Part shown: one piece after another, positions 1-12,806 of the stretch
How positions within the stretch are numbered: position 1 is the first letter of the stretch
Layout of the letters: each line of letters begins with the position of its first letter
Source: Coriaria nepalensis
Lineage: Eukaryota; Streptophyta; Magnoliopsida; Cucurbitales; Coriariaceae
NCBI GenBank assembly: GCA_027186245.1
Contig: CP114483.1
Coordinates: 17,194,220-17,258,219 of the forward strand
Reading direction: 5' to 3'
Length of the DNA stretch: 64,000 bases
Notes under the pieces: model-generated
What the model was told of the DNA's origin: nothing
What the model saw: the letters and a program-made list of their open reading frames with translations, nothing else
Database searches by the model: none
Translations under genes and position numbers: made by a program

Positions 1-3000
1 CGCAAATAGAATTCATTCGACTTAATTTAGAATGATTTAATGACTCGAAGAGACTCAGTTACATGACTTAAAGGCTAAACAAATGCATTGTTGCCTTCAA
101 TAGATCAACTGCAAGTTATGCACGAAAGTCATATTTAAAGGCCGAATTTTGTTCGAAGTGATTTACAAATATTTAATGACTAAATGAGACGCAATAATAT
201 GACTTTATGGCTAAAAAAATGCATAGTTGCCTTCAATAGATCAATTGCAAGTTATGCATGAAAGTCGCGTTTTAAATGCAAAAAGAGAATTGGTTCGAAC
301 TGCCTTCAAACAATTTAATGATTGAAAAGACTGAGTGATATGCTTTTTAATGGTAAAATAATGCATTGTTGTCTTCAATAGATTAATTGCGAGTTATGTA
401 AGAAAATAATGTTTGAAGGGCGCAAATAATATTCGTTCGACTTTATTTAGAATGCTTTAATGACTCGAAGAGACTCAGTTACATGACTTAAAGGCTAAAC
501 AAATGCATTGTTGCCTTCAATAGATCAACTGCAAGTTATGCACGAAAGTCATATTTAAAGGCCGAATTTCGTTTGAAGTGATTTAGAAAGATTTAATGAC
601 TAAAAGAGACGCAATAATATGACTTTAAGGCTAAAAAAATTAAGAGTTGCCTTCAATAGATCAATTGCAAGTTATGCATGAAAGTCGCGTTTTAAATGCG
701 AAAAGAGATATGGTCCGAAGTGCCTTCAAACAATTTGTTGATTGAAAAGACTGAGTGACATGCTTTTTAATGGTAAAATAATGCATTGTTGTCTTCAATA
801 GATTAATTGCAGGTTATTTAATAAAATCATGTTTGAAGGGAAAAAATAGAATTCGTTCGACTTAATTTAGAATGATTTAACGACTAGAAGAGACTCATTG
901 ACATGACTTTAAGGCTAAACAAATGCATTGTTGACTTGAATAGATCAACTACAAGTTATGCACGAAAGTCATGTCCAAATGCCGAATTTCATTCGAAATG
1001 ATTTAGAATGATTTTCTGACTAAAAGAGACGCAAAAATATGACTTTAAGGCTAAAAAAATGTATAGTTGCCTTTGATAGATTAATTGCAAGTTATGCATG
1101 AAAGTCGCGTTTTAAATGCAAAAAGAGAATTGGTTCGAACTGCCTTCAAACAATTTAATGATTGAAAAGACTCAGTGATATGCTTTTTAATGGTAAAATA
1201 ATGCATTGTTGTCTTCAATAGATTAATTGCAGGTTATTTAATAAAATCATGTTTGAAGTGAAAAAATAGAATTCGTTCGACTTAATTTAGAATGATTTAA
1301 CGACTAGAAGAGACTCATTGACATGACTTTAAGGCTAAACAAATGCATTGTTGACTTGAATAGATCAACTGCAAGTTATGCACGAAAGTCATGTCCAAAT
1401 GCCGAATTTCATTCGAAATGATTTAGAATGATTTTCTGACTAAAAGAGACGCAAAAATATGACTTTAAGGCTAAAAAAATGTATAGTTGCCTTTGATAGA
1501 TTAATTGCAAGTTATGCATGAAAGTCGCGTTTTAAATGCAAAAAGAGAATTGGTTCGAACTGCCTTCAAACAATTTAATGATTGAAAAGACTCAGTGATA
1601 TGCTTTTTAATGGTAAAATAATGCATTGTTGTCTTCAATAGATTAATTGCAAGTTATGTAAGAAAATAATGTTTGAAGGACACAAATAGAATTCGTTCGA
1701 CTTAATTTAGAATGATTTAATGACTCGAAGAGACTCAGTTACATGACTTAAAGGCTAAACAAATGCATTGTTGCCTTCAATAGATCAACTACAAGTTATG
1801 CACGAAAGTCATATTTAAAGGCCGAATTTCGTTCAAAGTGATTTATAAAGATTTAATGACTAAAAGAGACGCAAAAATATGACTTTAAGGCTAAAAAAAT
1901 GTATAGTTGCCTTTGATAGATTAATTGCAAGTTATGCATGAAAGTTGCGTTTTAAATGCAAAAAGAGAATTGGTTCGAACTGCCTTCAAACAATTTAATG
2001 ATTGAAAAGACTCAGTGATATGCTTTTTAATGGTAAAATAATGCATTGTTGTCTTCAATAGATTAATTGCAGGTTATTTAATAAAATCATGTTTGAAGTG
2101 AAAAAATAGAATTCGTTCGACTTAATTTAGAATGATTTAACGACTAGAAGAGACTCATTGACATGACTTTAAGGCTAAACAAATGCATTGTTGACTTGAA
2201 TAGATCAACTGCAAGTTATGCACGAAAGTCATGTCCAAATGCCGAATTTCATTCGAAATGATTTAGAATGATTTTCTGACTAAAAGAGACGCAAAAATAT
2301 GACTTTAAGGCTAAAAAAATGTATAGTTGCCTTTGATAGATTAATTGCAAGTTATGCATGAAAGTCGCGTTTTAAATGCAAAAAGAGAATTGGTTCGAAC
2401 TGCCTTCAAACAATTTAATGATTGAAAAGACTCAGTGATATGCTTTTTAATGGTAAAATAATGCATTGTTGTCTTCAATAGATTAATTGCAAGTTATGTA
2501 AGAAAATAATGTTTGAAGGACACAAATAGAATTCGTTCGACTTAATTTAGAATGATTTAATGACTCGAAGAGACTCAGTTACATGACTTAAAGGCTAAAC
2601 AAATGCATTGTTGCCTTCAATAGATCAACTACAAGTTATGCACGAAAGTCATATTTAAAGGCCGAATTTCGTTCCAAGTGATTTATAAAGATTTAATGAC
2701 TAAAAGAGACGCAATAATATGACTTTATGGCTAAAAAAATGCATAGTTGCCTTCAATAGATTAATTGCAAGTTATGCATGAAAGTCGCGTTTTAAATGCA
2801 AAAAGAGAATTGGTTCGAACTGCCTTCAAACAATTTAATGATTGAAAAGACTCAGTGATATGCTTTTTAATGGTAAAATAATGCATTGTTGTCTTCAATA
2901 GATTAATTGCAAGTTATGTAAGAAAATAATGTTTGAAGGACACAAATAGAATTCGTTCGACTTAATTTAGAATGATTTAATGACTCGAAGAGACTCAGTT

Positions 3001-6000
3001 ACATGACTTAAAGGCTAAACAAATGCATTGTTGCCTTCAATAGATCAACTACAAGTTATGCACGAAAGTCATATTTAAAGGCCGAATTTCGTTCGAAGTG
3101 ATTTACAAAGATTTAATGACTAAAAGAGACGCAATAATATGACTTTATGGCTAAAAAAATGCATAGTTGCCTTCAATAGATCAATTGCAAGTTATGCATG
3201 AAAGTCGCGTTTTAAATGCAAAAAGAGAATTGGTTCGAAGTGCCTTCAAACAATTTAATGATTGAAAAGACTGAGTGATATGCTTTTTAATGGTAAAATA
3301 ATGCATTGTTGTCTTCAATAGATTAATTGCAAGTTATGTAAGAAAATAATGTTTGAAGGGCGCAAATAATATTCGTTCGACTTTATTTAGAATGCTTTAA
3401 TGACTCGAAGAGACTCAGTTACATGACTTAAAGGCTAAACAAATGCATTGTTGCCTTCAATAGATCAACTGCAAGTTATGCACGAAAGTCATATTTAAAG
3501 GCCGAATTTTGTTCGAAGTGATTTACAAATATTTAATGACTAAATGAGACGCAATAATATGACTTTATGGCTAAAAAAATGCATAGTTGCCTTCAATAGA
3601 TCAATTGCAAGTTATGCATGAAAGTCGCGTTTTAAATGCAAAAAGAGAATTGGTTCGAACTGCCTCCAAACAATTTAATGATTGAAAAGACTGAGTGATA
3701 TGCTTTTTAATGGTAAAATAATGCATTGTTGTCTTCAATAGATTAATTGCGAGTTATGTAAGAAAATAATGTTTGAAGGGCGCAAATAATATTCGTTCGA
3801 CTTTATTTAGAATGCTTTAATGACTCGAAGAGACTCAGTTACATGACTTAAAGGCTAAACAAATGCATTGTTGCCTTCAATAGATCAACTGCAAGTTATG
3901 CACGAAAGTCATATTTAAAGGCCGAATTTCGTTTGAAGTGATTTAGAAAAATTTAATGACTAAAAGAGACGCAATAATATGACTTTAAGGCTAAAAAAAT
4001 TCAGAGTTGCCTTTAATAGATCAATTGCAAGTTATGCATGAAAGTCGCGTTTTAAATGCGAAAAGAGATATGGTCCGAAGTGCCTTCAAACAATTTGTTG
4101 ATTGAAAAGACTGAGTGACATGCTTTTTAATGGTAAAATAATGCATTGTTGTCTTCAATAGATTAATTGCAGGTTATTTAATAAAATCATGTTTGAAGTG
4201 AAAAAATAGAATTCGTTCGACTTAATTTAGAATGATTTAACGACTAGAAGAGACTCATTGACATGACTTTAAGGCTAAACAAATGCATTGTTGACTTGAA
4301 TAGATCAACTGCAAGTTATGTACGAAAGTCATGTCCAAATGCCGAATTTCATTCGAAATGATTTAGAATGATTTTCTGACTAAAAGAGACGCAAAAATAT
4401 GACTTTAAGGCTAAAAAAATGTATAGTTGCCTTTGATAGATAAATTGCAAGTTATGCATGAAAGTCGCGTTTTAAATGCAAAAAGAGAATTGGTTCGAAC
4501 TGCCTTCAAACAATTTAATGATTGAAAAGACTCAGTGATATGCTTTTTAATGGTAAAATAATGCATTGTTGTCTTCAATAGATTAATTGCAAGTTATGTA
4601 AGAAAATAATGTTTGAAGGACACAAATAGAATTCGTTCGACTTAATTCAGAATGATTTAATGACTCGAAGAGACTCAGTTACATGACTTAAAGGCTAAAC
4701 AAATGCATTGTTGCCTTCAATAGATCAACTACAAGTTATGCACGAAAGTCATATTTAAAGGCCGAATTTCGTTCGAAGTGATTTACAAAGATTTAATGAC
4801 TAAAAGAGACGCAATAATATGACTTTATGGCTAAAAAAATGCATAGTTGCCTTCAATAGATTAATTGCAAGTTATGCATGAAAGTCGCGTTTTAAATGCA
4901 AAAAGAGAATTGGTTCGAACTGCCTTCAAACAATTTAATGATTGAAAAGACTCAGTGATATGCTTTTTAATGGTAAAATAATGCATTGTTGTCTTCAATA
5001 GATTAATTGCAAGTTATGTAAGAAAATAATGTTTGAAGGACACAAATAGAATTCGTTCGACTTAATTTAGAATGATTTAATGACTCGAAGAGACTCAGTT
5101 ACATGACTTAAAGGCTAAAAAAATGCATTGTTGCCTTCAATAGATCAACTACAAGTTATGCACGAAAGTCATATTTAAAGGCCGAATTTCGTTCGAAGTG
5201 ATTTACAAAGATTTAATGACTAAAAGAGACGCAATAATATGACTTTATGGCTAAAAAAATGCATAGTTGCCTTCAATAGATCAATTGCAAGTTATGCATG
5301 AAAGTCGCGTTTTAAATGCGAAAAGAGATATGGTCCGAAGTGCCTTCAAACAATTTGTTGATTGAAAAGACTGAGTGACATGCTTTTTAATGGTAAAATA
5401 ATGCATTGTTGTCTTCAATAGATTAATTGCAGGTTATTTAATAAAATCATGTTTGAAGTGAAAAAATAGAATTCGTTCGACTTAATTTAGAATGATTTAA
5501 AGACTAGAAGAGACTCATTGACATGACTTTAAGGCTAAACAAATGCATTGTTGACTTGAATAGATCAACTGCAAGTTATGCACGAAAGTCATGTCCAAAT
5601 GCCGAATTTCATTCGAAATGATTTAGAATGATTTTCTGACTAAAAGAGACGCAAAAATATGACTTTAAGGCTAAAAAAATGTATAGTTGCCTTTGATAGA
5701 TTAATTGCAAGTTATGCATGAAAGTCGCGTTTTAAATGCAAAAAGAGAATTGGTTCGAACTGCCTTCAAACAATTTAATGATTGAAAAGACTCAGTGATA
5801 TGCTTTTTAATGGTAAAATAATGCATTGTTGTCTTCAATAGATTAATTGCAAGTTATGTAAGAAAATAATGTTTGAAGGACACAAATAGAATTCGTTCGA
5901 CTTAATTTAGAATGATTTAATGACTCGAAGAGACTCAGTTACATGACTTAAAGGCTAAACAAATGCATTGTTGCCTTCAATAGATCAACTACAAGTTATG

Positions 6001-8767
6001 CACGAAAGTCATATTTAAAGGCCGAATTTCGTTCGAAGTGATTTACAAAGATTTAATGACTAAAAGAGACGCAATAATATGACTTTATGGCTTAAAAAAT
6101 GCATAGTTGCCTTCAATAGATCAATTGCAAGTTATGCATGAAAGTCGCGTTTTAAATGCAAAAAGAGAATTGGTTCGAAGTGCCTTCAAACAATTTAATG
6201 ATTGAAAAGACTGAGTGATATGCTTTTTAATGGTAAAATAATGCATTGTTGTCTTCAATAGATTAATTGCAAGTTATGTAAGAAAATAATGTTTGAAGGG
6301 CGCAAATAGAATTCATTCGACTTAATTTAGAATGATTTAATGACTCGAAGAGACTCAGTTACGTGACTTAAAGGCTAAACAAATGCATTGTTGCCTTCAA
6401 TTGATCAACTGCAAGTTATGCACGAAAGTCATATTTAAAGGCCGAATTTTGTTCGAAGTGATTTACAAAGATTTAATGACTAAATGAGACGCAATAATAT
6501 GACTTTATGGCTAAAAAAATGCATAGTTGCCTTCAATAGATCAATTGCAAGTTATGCATGAAAGTCGCGTTTTAAATGCAAAAAGAGAATTGGTTCGAAC
6601 TGCCTTCAAACAATTTAATGATTGAAAAGACTCAGTGATATGCTTTTTAATGGTAAAATAATGCATTGTTGTCTTCAATAGATTAATTGCAAGTTATGTA
6701 AGAAAATAATGTTTGAAGGACACAAATAGAATTCGTTCGACTTAATTTAGAATGATTTAATGACTCGAAGAGACTCAGTTACATGACTTAAAGGCTAAAC
6801 AAATGCATTGTTGCCTTCAATAGATCAACTACAAGTTATGCACGAAAGTCATATTTAAAGGCCGAATTTTGTTCGAAGTGATTTACAAATATTTAATGAC
6901 TAAATGAGACGCAATAATATGACTTTATGGCTAAAAAAATGCATAGTTGCCTTCAATAGATCAATTGCAAGTTATGCATGAAAGTCGCGTTTTAAATGCA
7001 AAAAGAGAATTGGTTCGAACTGCCTTCAAACAATTTAATGATTGAAAAGACTGAGTGATATGCTTTTTAATTGTAAAATAATGCATTGTTGTCTTCAATA
7101 GATTAATTGCAAGTTATGTAAGAAAATAATGTTTGAAGGGAAAAAATAGAATTCGTTCGACTTAATTTAGAATGATTTAACGACTAGAAGAGACTCATTG
7201 ACATGACTTTAAGGCTAAACAAATGCATTGTTGACTTGAATAGATCAACTGCAAGTTATGCATGAAAGTCATGTCCAAATGCCGAATTTCATTCGAAGTG
7301 ATTTAGAATGATTTTCTGACTAAAAGAGACGAAAAAATATGACTTTAAGGCTAAAAAAATGTATAGTTGACTTCAATAGATCAATTGCAAGTTATGCATG
7401 AAAGTCACGTTTTAAATGCAAAAAGAGAAGTGGTTCGAAGTGCCTTCAAACTATTTAATGATTGAAAAGACTGAGTGATATGCTTTTTAATGGTAAAATA
7501 ATGCATTGTTGTCTTCAATAGATTAATTGCAAGTTATGTAAGAAAATAATGTTTGAAGGGCGCAAATAGAATTCGTTCGACTTAATTTAGAGTGATTTAA
7601 TGACTCGAAGAGACTCAGTTACATGACTTAAAGGCTAAACAAATGCATTGTTGCCTTCAATAGATCAACTGCAAGTTATGCACGAAAGTCATATTTAAAG
7701 GCCGAATTTCGTTTGAAGTGATTTAGAAAGATTTAATGACTAAAAGAGACGCAATAATATGACTTTAAGGCTAAAAAAATTCAGAGTTGCCTTCAATAGA
7801 TCAATTGCAAGTTATGCATGAAAGTCGCGTTTTAAATGCGAAAAGAGATATGGTCCGAAGTGCCTTCAAACAATTTAATGATTGAAAAGACTGAGTGACA
7901 TGCTTTTTAATGGTAAAATAATGCATTGTTGTCTTCAATAGATTAATTGCAGGTTATTTAATAAAATCATGTTTGAAGGGAAAAAATAGAATTCGTTCGA
8001 CTTAATTTAGAATGATTTAACGACTAGAAGAGACTCATTGACATGACATGCTAAGTCATGTCCAAATGCCGAATTTCATTCGAAATGATTTAGAATGATT
8101 TTCTGACTAAAAGAGACGCAAAAATATGACTTTAAGGCTAAAAAAATGTATAGTTGCCTTTGATAGATAAATTGCAAGTTATGCATGAAAGTCGCGTTTT
8201 AAATGCAAAAAGAGAATTGGTTCGAACTGCCTTCAAACAATTTAATGATTGAAAAGACTCAGTGATATGCTTTTTAATGGTAAAATAATGCATTGTTGTC
8301 TTCAATAGATTAATTGCAAGTTATGTAAGAAAATAATGTTTGAAGGACACAAATAGAATTCGTTCGACTTAATTTAGAATGATTTAATGACTCGAAGAGA
8401 CTCAGTTACATGACTTAAAGGCTAAACAAATGCATTGTTGCCTTCAATAGATCAACTACAAGTTATGCACGAAAGTCATATTTAAAGGCCGAATTTCGTT
8501 CGAAGTGATTTACAAAGATTTAATGACTAAAAGAGACGCAATAATATGACTTTATGGCTAAAAAAATGCATAGTTGCCTTCAATAGATTAATTGCAAGTT
8601 ATGCATGAAAGTCGCGTTTTAAATGCAAAAAGAGATATGGTTCGAACTGCCTTCAAACAATTTAATGATTGAAAAGACTGAGTGACAGGCTTTTTAATAG
8701 TAAAATAATGCATTGTTGTCTTCAATAGATTAATTGCAAGTTATGTAATAAAATCATGTTTGAAGGG
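1..8767 (+). repeat. Left domain: 21 units mixing type I and type II A monomers
   Basis: Fourteen units have a type I A monomer (starts 1, 421, 1681, 2521, 2941, 3361, 3781, 4621, 5041, 5881, 6301, 6721, 7561, 8348). Seven have type II (841, 1261, 2101, 4201, 5461, 7141, 7981). Type I units begin cgcaaat or cacaaat, type II aaaaaat. The end of C also differs: agttatgtaagaaaataat or aggttatttaataaaatcat. Order is irregular, with local repeats such as 130-1225 matching 3490-4585 (8-unit offset, about ten differences) and 1261-1860 matching 2101-2700 (2-unit offset). No type I A monomer occurs to the right of 8767. Confidence 0.9.
7981..8347 (+). repeat. Truncated unit (367 bp, 53-bp net deletion in monomer A)
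   Basis: This is the only unit of clearly abnormal length. After acatgac (8041-8047) the sequence jumps to atgctaagtc, skipping about 50 bp that include nearly all of the A box. A small secondary change follows, in which acgaaagtc of normal units reads taagtc. The unit shares the rare variant gataaattg (near 8168) with the full-length unit at 4201, which suggests a common ancestor and places the deletion after their separation. The deletion resets the phase of all units to its right. Confidence 0.9.
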
Positions 8768-11700
8768 AAAAAATAGAATTCGTTCGACTTAATTTAGAAT
8801 GATTTAACGACTAGAAGAGACTCATTGGCATGACTTTATGGCTAAACAAATGCATTGTTGACTTCAATAGATCAACTGCAAGTTATGCACGAAAGTCATG
8901 TTCAAATGCCGAATTTCGTTCGAAGTGATTTAGAATGATTTTCTGACTAAAAGAGACGCAAAAATATGACTTTAAGGCTAAAAAAATGCATAGTTGCCTT
9001 CAATAGATCAATTGCAAGTTATGCATGAAAGTCGCGTTTTAAATGCAAAAAGAGATATGGTTCGAAGTGCCTTCAAACAATTTAATGATTGAAAAGACTG
9101 AGTGACATGCTTTTTAATAGTAAAATAATGCATTGTTGTCTTCAATAGATTAATTGCAAGTTATGTAATAAAATCATGTTTGAAGGGAAAAAATAGAATT
9201 CGTTCGACTTAATTTAGAATGATTTAACGACTAGAAGAGACTCATTGGCATGACTTTATGGCTAAACAAATGCATTGTTGACTTCAATAGATCAACTGCA
9301 AGTTATGCACGAAAGTCATGTTCAAATGCCGAATTTCGTTCGAAGTGATTTAGAATGATTTTCTGACTAAAAGAGACGCAAAAATATGACTTTAAGGCTA
9401 AAAAAATGCATAGTTGCCTTCAATAGATCAATTGCAAGTTATGCATGAAAGTCGCGTTTTAAATGCAAAAAGAGATATGGTTCGAAGTGCCTTCAAACAA
9501 TTTAATGATTGAAAAGACTGAGTGACAGGCTTTTTAATAGTAAAATAATGCATTGTTGTCTTCAATAGATTAATTGCAAGTTATGTAATAAAATCATGTT
9601 TGAAGGGAAAAAATAGAATTCGTTCGACTTAATTTAGAATGATTTAACGACTAGAAGAGACTCATTGACATGACTTTGAGGCTAAAAAAATGCATTGTTG
9701 ACTTTAATAGATCAACTGCAAGTTATGCACGAAAGTCATATTTGAAGGCCAAATTTCGTTCGAAGTTATTTAGAAAGATTTAATGACTAAAAGAGACGCA
9801 ATAATATGACTTTAAGGCTAAAAAAATGCATAGTTGCCTTCAATAGATCAATTGCAAGTTATGCATGAAAGTCACGTTTTAAATGCAAAAAGAGATATGG
9901 TCCGAAGTGCCTTCAAACAATTTAATGATTGAAAAGACTAAGTGACATGCTTTTTAATGGTAAAATAATGCATTGTTGCCTTCAATAGATTAATTGCAAG
10001 TTATGTAATAAAATCATGTTTGAAGGGAAAAAATAAAATTCGTTCGACTTAATTTAGAATGATTTAACGACTAGAAGAAACTCATCGACCTGACTTTAAG
10101 GCTAAACAAATGCATTGTTGACTTCAATAGATCAACTGCAAGTTATGCACGAAATTCATGTTCAAATGCCGAATTTCGTCCGAAGTGATTTAGAATGATT
10201 TTCTGACTAAAAGAGACGCAAAAATATGACTTTAAGGCTAAAAAAATGCATAGTTGCCTTCAATAGATCAATTGCAAGTTATGCATGAAAGTCGCGTTTT
10301 AAATGCAAAAAGAGATTTGGTTCGATGTGCCTTCAAACAATTTAATGATTGAAAACACTGAGTGACATGCTTTTTAATGGTAAAATAATGCATTGTTGTC
10401 TTCAATAGATTAACTGCAAGTTATGTAATAAAATCATGTTTGAAGGGAAAAAATAAAATTCGTTCGACTTAATTTAGAATGATTTAACGACTAGAAGAGA
10501 CTCATTGATATGACTTTAAGGCTAAACAAATGCATTGTTGACTTGAATAGATCAACTGCAAGTTATGCACGAAAGTCATGTTCAAAGGCCGAATTTCGTT
10601 CGAAGTGATTTAGAAAGATTTAATGACTAAAAGAGACGCAATAATAACACTTTAAGGCTAAAAAAATGTAGAGTTGCCTTCAATAGATCAATTGCAAGTT
10701 ATGCATGAAAGTCGCGTTTTAAATGCAAAAAGAGATATGGTCTGAAGTGCCTCCAAACAATTTAATGATTGAAAAGACTGAGTGACATGCTTTTTAAAGG
10801 TAAAATAATGCATTGTTGTCTTCAATAGATTAATTGCAAGTTATGTAATAAAATCATGTTTGAAGGGAAAAAATAAAATTCGTTCGACTTAATTTAGAAT
10901 GATTTAACGACTAGAAGAAACTCATCGACATGACTTTATGGCTAAACAAATGCATTGTTGACTTCAATAGATCAACTGCAAGTTATGCACGAAAGTCATG
11001 TCCAAATGCCGAATTTCATTCGAAATGATTTAGAATGATTTTCTGACTAAAAGAGACGTAAAAATATGACTTTAAGGCTAAAAAAATGCATAGTTGCCTT
11101 CAATAGATCAATTGCAAGTTATGCATGAAAGTCGCGTTTTAAATGCAAAAAGAGATATGGTCGGAAGTGCCTTCAAACAATTTAATGATTGAAAAGACTG
11201 AGTGACATGCTTTTTAATAGTAAAATAATGCATTGTTGTCTTCAATAGATTAATTGCAAGTTATGTAATAAAATCATGTTTGAAGGGAAAAAATAGAATT
11301 CGTTCGACTTAATTTAGAATGATTTAACGACTAGAAGAGACTCATTGGCGTGACTTTAAGGCTAAACAAATGCATTGTTGACTTCAATAGATCAACTGCA
11401 AGTTATGCACGAAAGTGATGTTCAAATGCCGAATTTCATTCGTAGTGATTTAGAATGATTTTCTGACTAAAAGAGACGCAGAAATATGACTTTAAGGCTA
11501 AAAAAATGCATAGTTGCCTTCAATAGATCAATTGCAAGTTATGCATGAAAGTCGCGTTTTAAATGCAAAAAGAGATATGGTCTGAAGTGCCTTCAAACAA
11601 TTTAATGATTGAAAAGACTGAGTGACATGGTTTTTAATAGTAAAATAATGCATTGTTGTCTTCAATAGATTAATTGCAAGTTGTGTAATAAAATCATGTT

Positions 11701-12127
11701 CGAAGGGAAAAAATAGAATTCGTTCGACTTAATTTAGAATGATTTAACGACTAGAAGAGACTCATTGGCATGACTTTATGGCTAAACAAATGCATTGTTG
11801 ACTTCAATAGATCAGCTGCAAGTTATGCACGAAAGTCATGTTCAAATGCCGAATTTCGTTCGAAGTGATTTAGAATGATTTTCTGACTAAAAGAGACGTA
11901 AAAATATGACTTTAAGGCTAAAAAAATGCATAGTTGCCTTCAATAGATCAATTGCAAGTTATGCATGAAAGTCGCGTTTTAAATGCAAAAAGAGATATGG
12001 TCGGAAGTGCCTTCAAACAATTTAATGATTGAAAAGACTGAGTGACATGCTTTTTAATAGTAAAATAATGCATTGTTGTCTTCAATAGATTAATTGCAAG
12101 TTATGTAATAAAATCATGTTTGAAGGG
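8768..12127 (+). repeat. Type II domain, moderately diverged (8 units)
   Basis: From here rightwards every A monomer is type II. The first two units (8768 and 9188) are core-type: 8768 matches the core consensus and 9188 differs only by acaggc in C. The following six units (9608-12127) carry many scattered substitutions, for example ctcatcgac near 10081 and 10921, and cattcgtag near 11440. They are more diverged from one another than the core units that follow. Confidence 0.85.
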
Positions 12128-12555
12128 AAAAAATAGAATTCGTTCGACTTAATTTAGAATGATTTAACGACTAGAAGAGACTCATTGGCATGACTTTATG
12201 GCTAAACAAATGCATTGTTGACTTCAATAGATCAACTGCAAGTTATGCACGAAAGTCATGTTCAAATGCCGAATTTCGTTCGAAGTGATTTAGAATGATT
12301 TTCTGACTAAAAGAGACGCAAAAATATGACTTTAAGGCTAAAAAAATGCATAGTTGCCTTCAATAGATCAATTGCAAGTTATGCATGAAAGTCGCGTTTT
12401 AAATGCAAAAAGAGATATGGTTCGAAGTGCCTTCAAACAATTTAATGATTGAAAAGACTGAGTGACAGGCTTTTTAATAGTAAAATAATGCATTGTTGTC
12501 TTCAATAGATTAATTGCAAGTTATGTAATAAAATCATGTTTGAAGGGAAAAAATA

Positions 12556-12690
12556 GAATTCGTTCGACTTAATTTAGAATGATTTAACGACTAGAAGAGA
12601 CTCATTGGCATGACTTTATGGCTAAACAAATGCATTGTTGACTTCAATAGATCAACTGCAAGTTATGCACGAAAGTCATGTTCAAATGCC
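12556..12690 (+). repeat. Monomer A (135 bp), example copy
   Basis: The first monomer of the trimer is counted from the EcoRI site to the matching point in monomer B. It aligns with B over its whole length; hand alignment gives roughly 22 mismatches in about 130 positions (about 83% identity). The most divergent part is the middle (around 12600-12612). It is 7-8 bp shorter than B and C. Across the array A exists in two main types. Type I has the sequence tgactcgaag followed by cagttacatg. Type II has cgactagaag followed by either cattggcatg or, in a later subtype, gattgacttg. Confidence 0.9.
12630..12667 (+). repeat. 38-bp conserved box in monomer A
   Basis: The box runs from atgcattgttg to gcaagttatg. 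It is aligned without gaps to the boxes in B and C; 34 of 38 positions are the same in all three, with differences at box positions 7, 12, 24 and 27. Box-to-box distances are 136 bp (A to B), 142 bp (B to C) and 142 bp (C to next A). The box recurs in every unit of the array except the truncated one, which has lost nearly all of its A box. Confidence 0.85.
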
Positions 12691-12765
12691 GAATTTCGTT
12701 CGAAGTGATTTAGAATGATTTTCTGACTAAAAGAGACGCAAAAATATGACTTTAAGGCTAAAAAA

Positions 12766-12803
12766 ATGCATAGTTGCCTTCAATAGATCAATTGCAAGTT
12801 ATG
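12766..12803 (+). repeat. 38-bp conserved box in monomer B
   Basis: This is the same box as in A and C, differing from A at positions 7, 12 and 27. The B copy is flanked by the longest inverted arms: it starts with atgcata, and tatgcat overlaps its end. Its centre holds the palindrome caattg. Variation here is low across the array; in the left domain some units carry ctttgataga in place of cttcaataga. Confidence 0.85.
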
Positions 12804-12806
12804 CAT
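12766..12806. repeat. Inverted repeat spanning the B box
   Basis: A 7-bp perfect arm atgcata (12766-12772) is repeated in inverted orientation as tatgcat (12800-12806), separated by 27 bp. In RNA the stem could be extended by two G-U pairs and one U-A pair. Monomer A keeps only about 5 bp of this symmetry and monomer C has lost it (atgtaat in place of atgcat). Short dyads of this kind are common in centromeric satellites, but chance cannot be excluded in AT-rich DNA. Confidence 0.6.

Noticed and set aside
8041..8070. Insertion of a foreign element at the irregular unit
   Set aside because: The sequence on both sides is ordinary satellite and the unit is shorter, not longer. The few unmatched bases fit a small secondary change at a deletion.
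12556..12575. CENP-B box (TTCG followed by A at the right distance after the EcoRI site)
   Set aside because: The left half (ttcgttcga) fits, but the required CGGG is replaced by taat, so the core consensus is not met.
12761..12772. Promoter-like TATA or AT-rich elements in each unit
   Set aside because: At 69% A+T such strings are expected by chance, and no linked start-site or transcript evidence can be seen.
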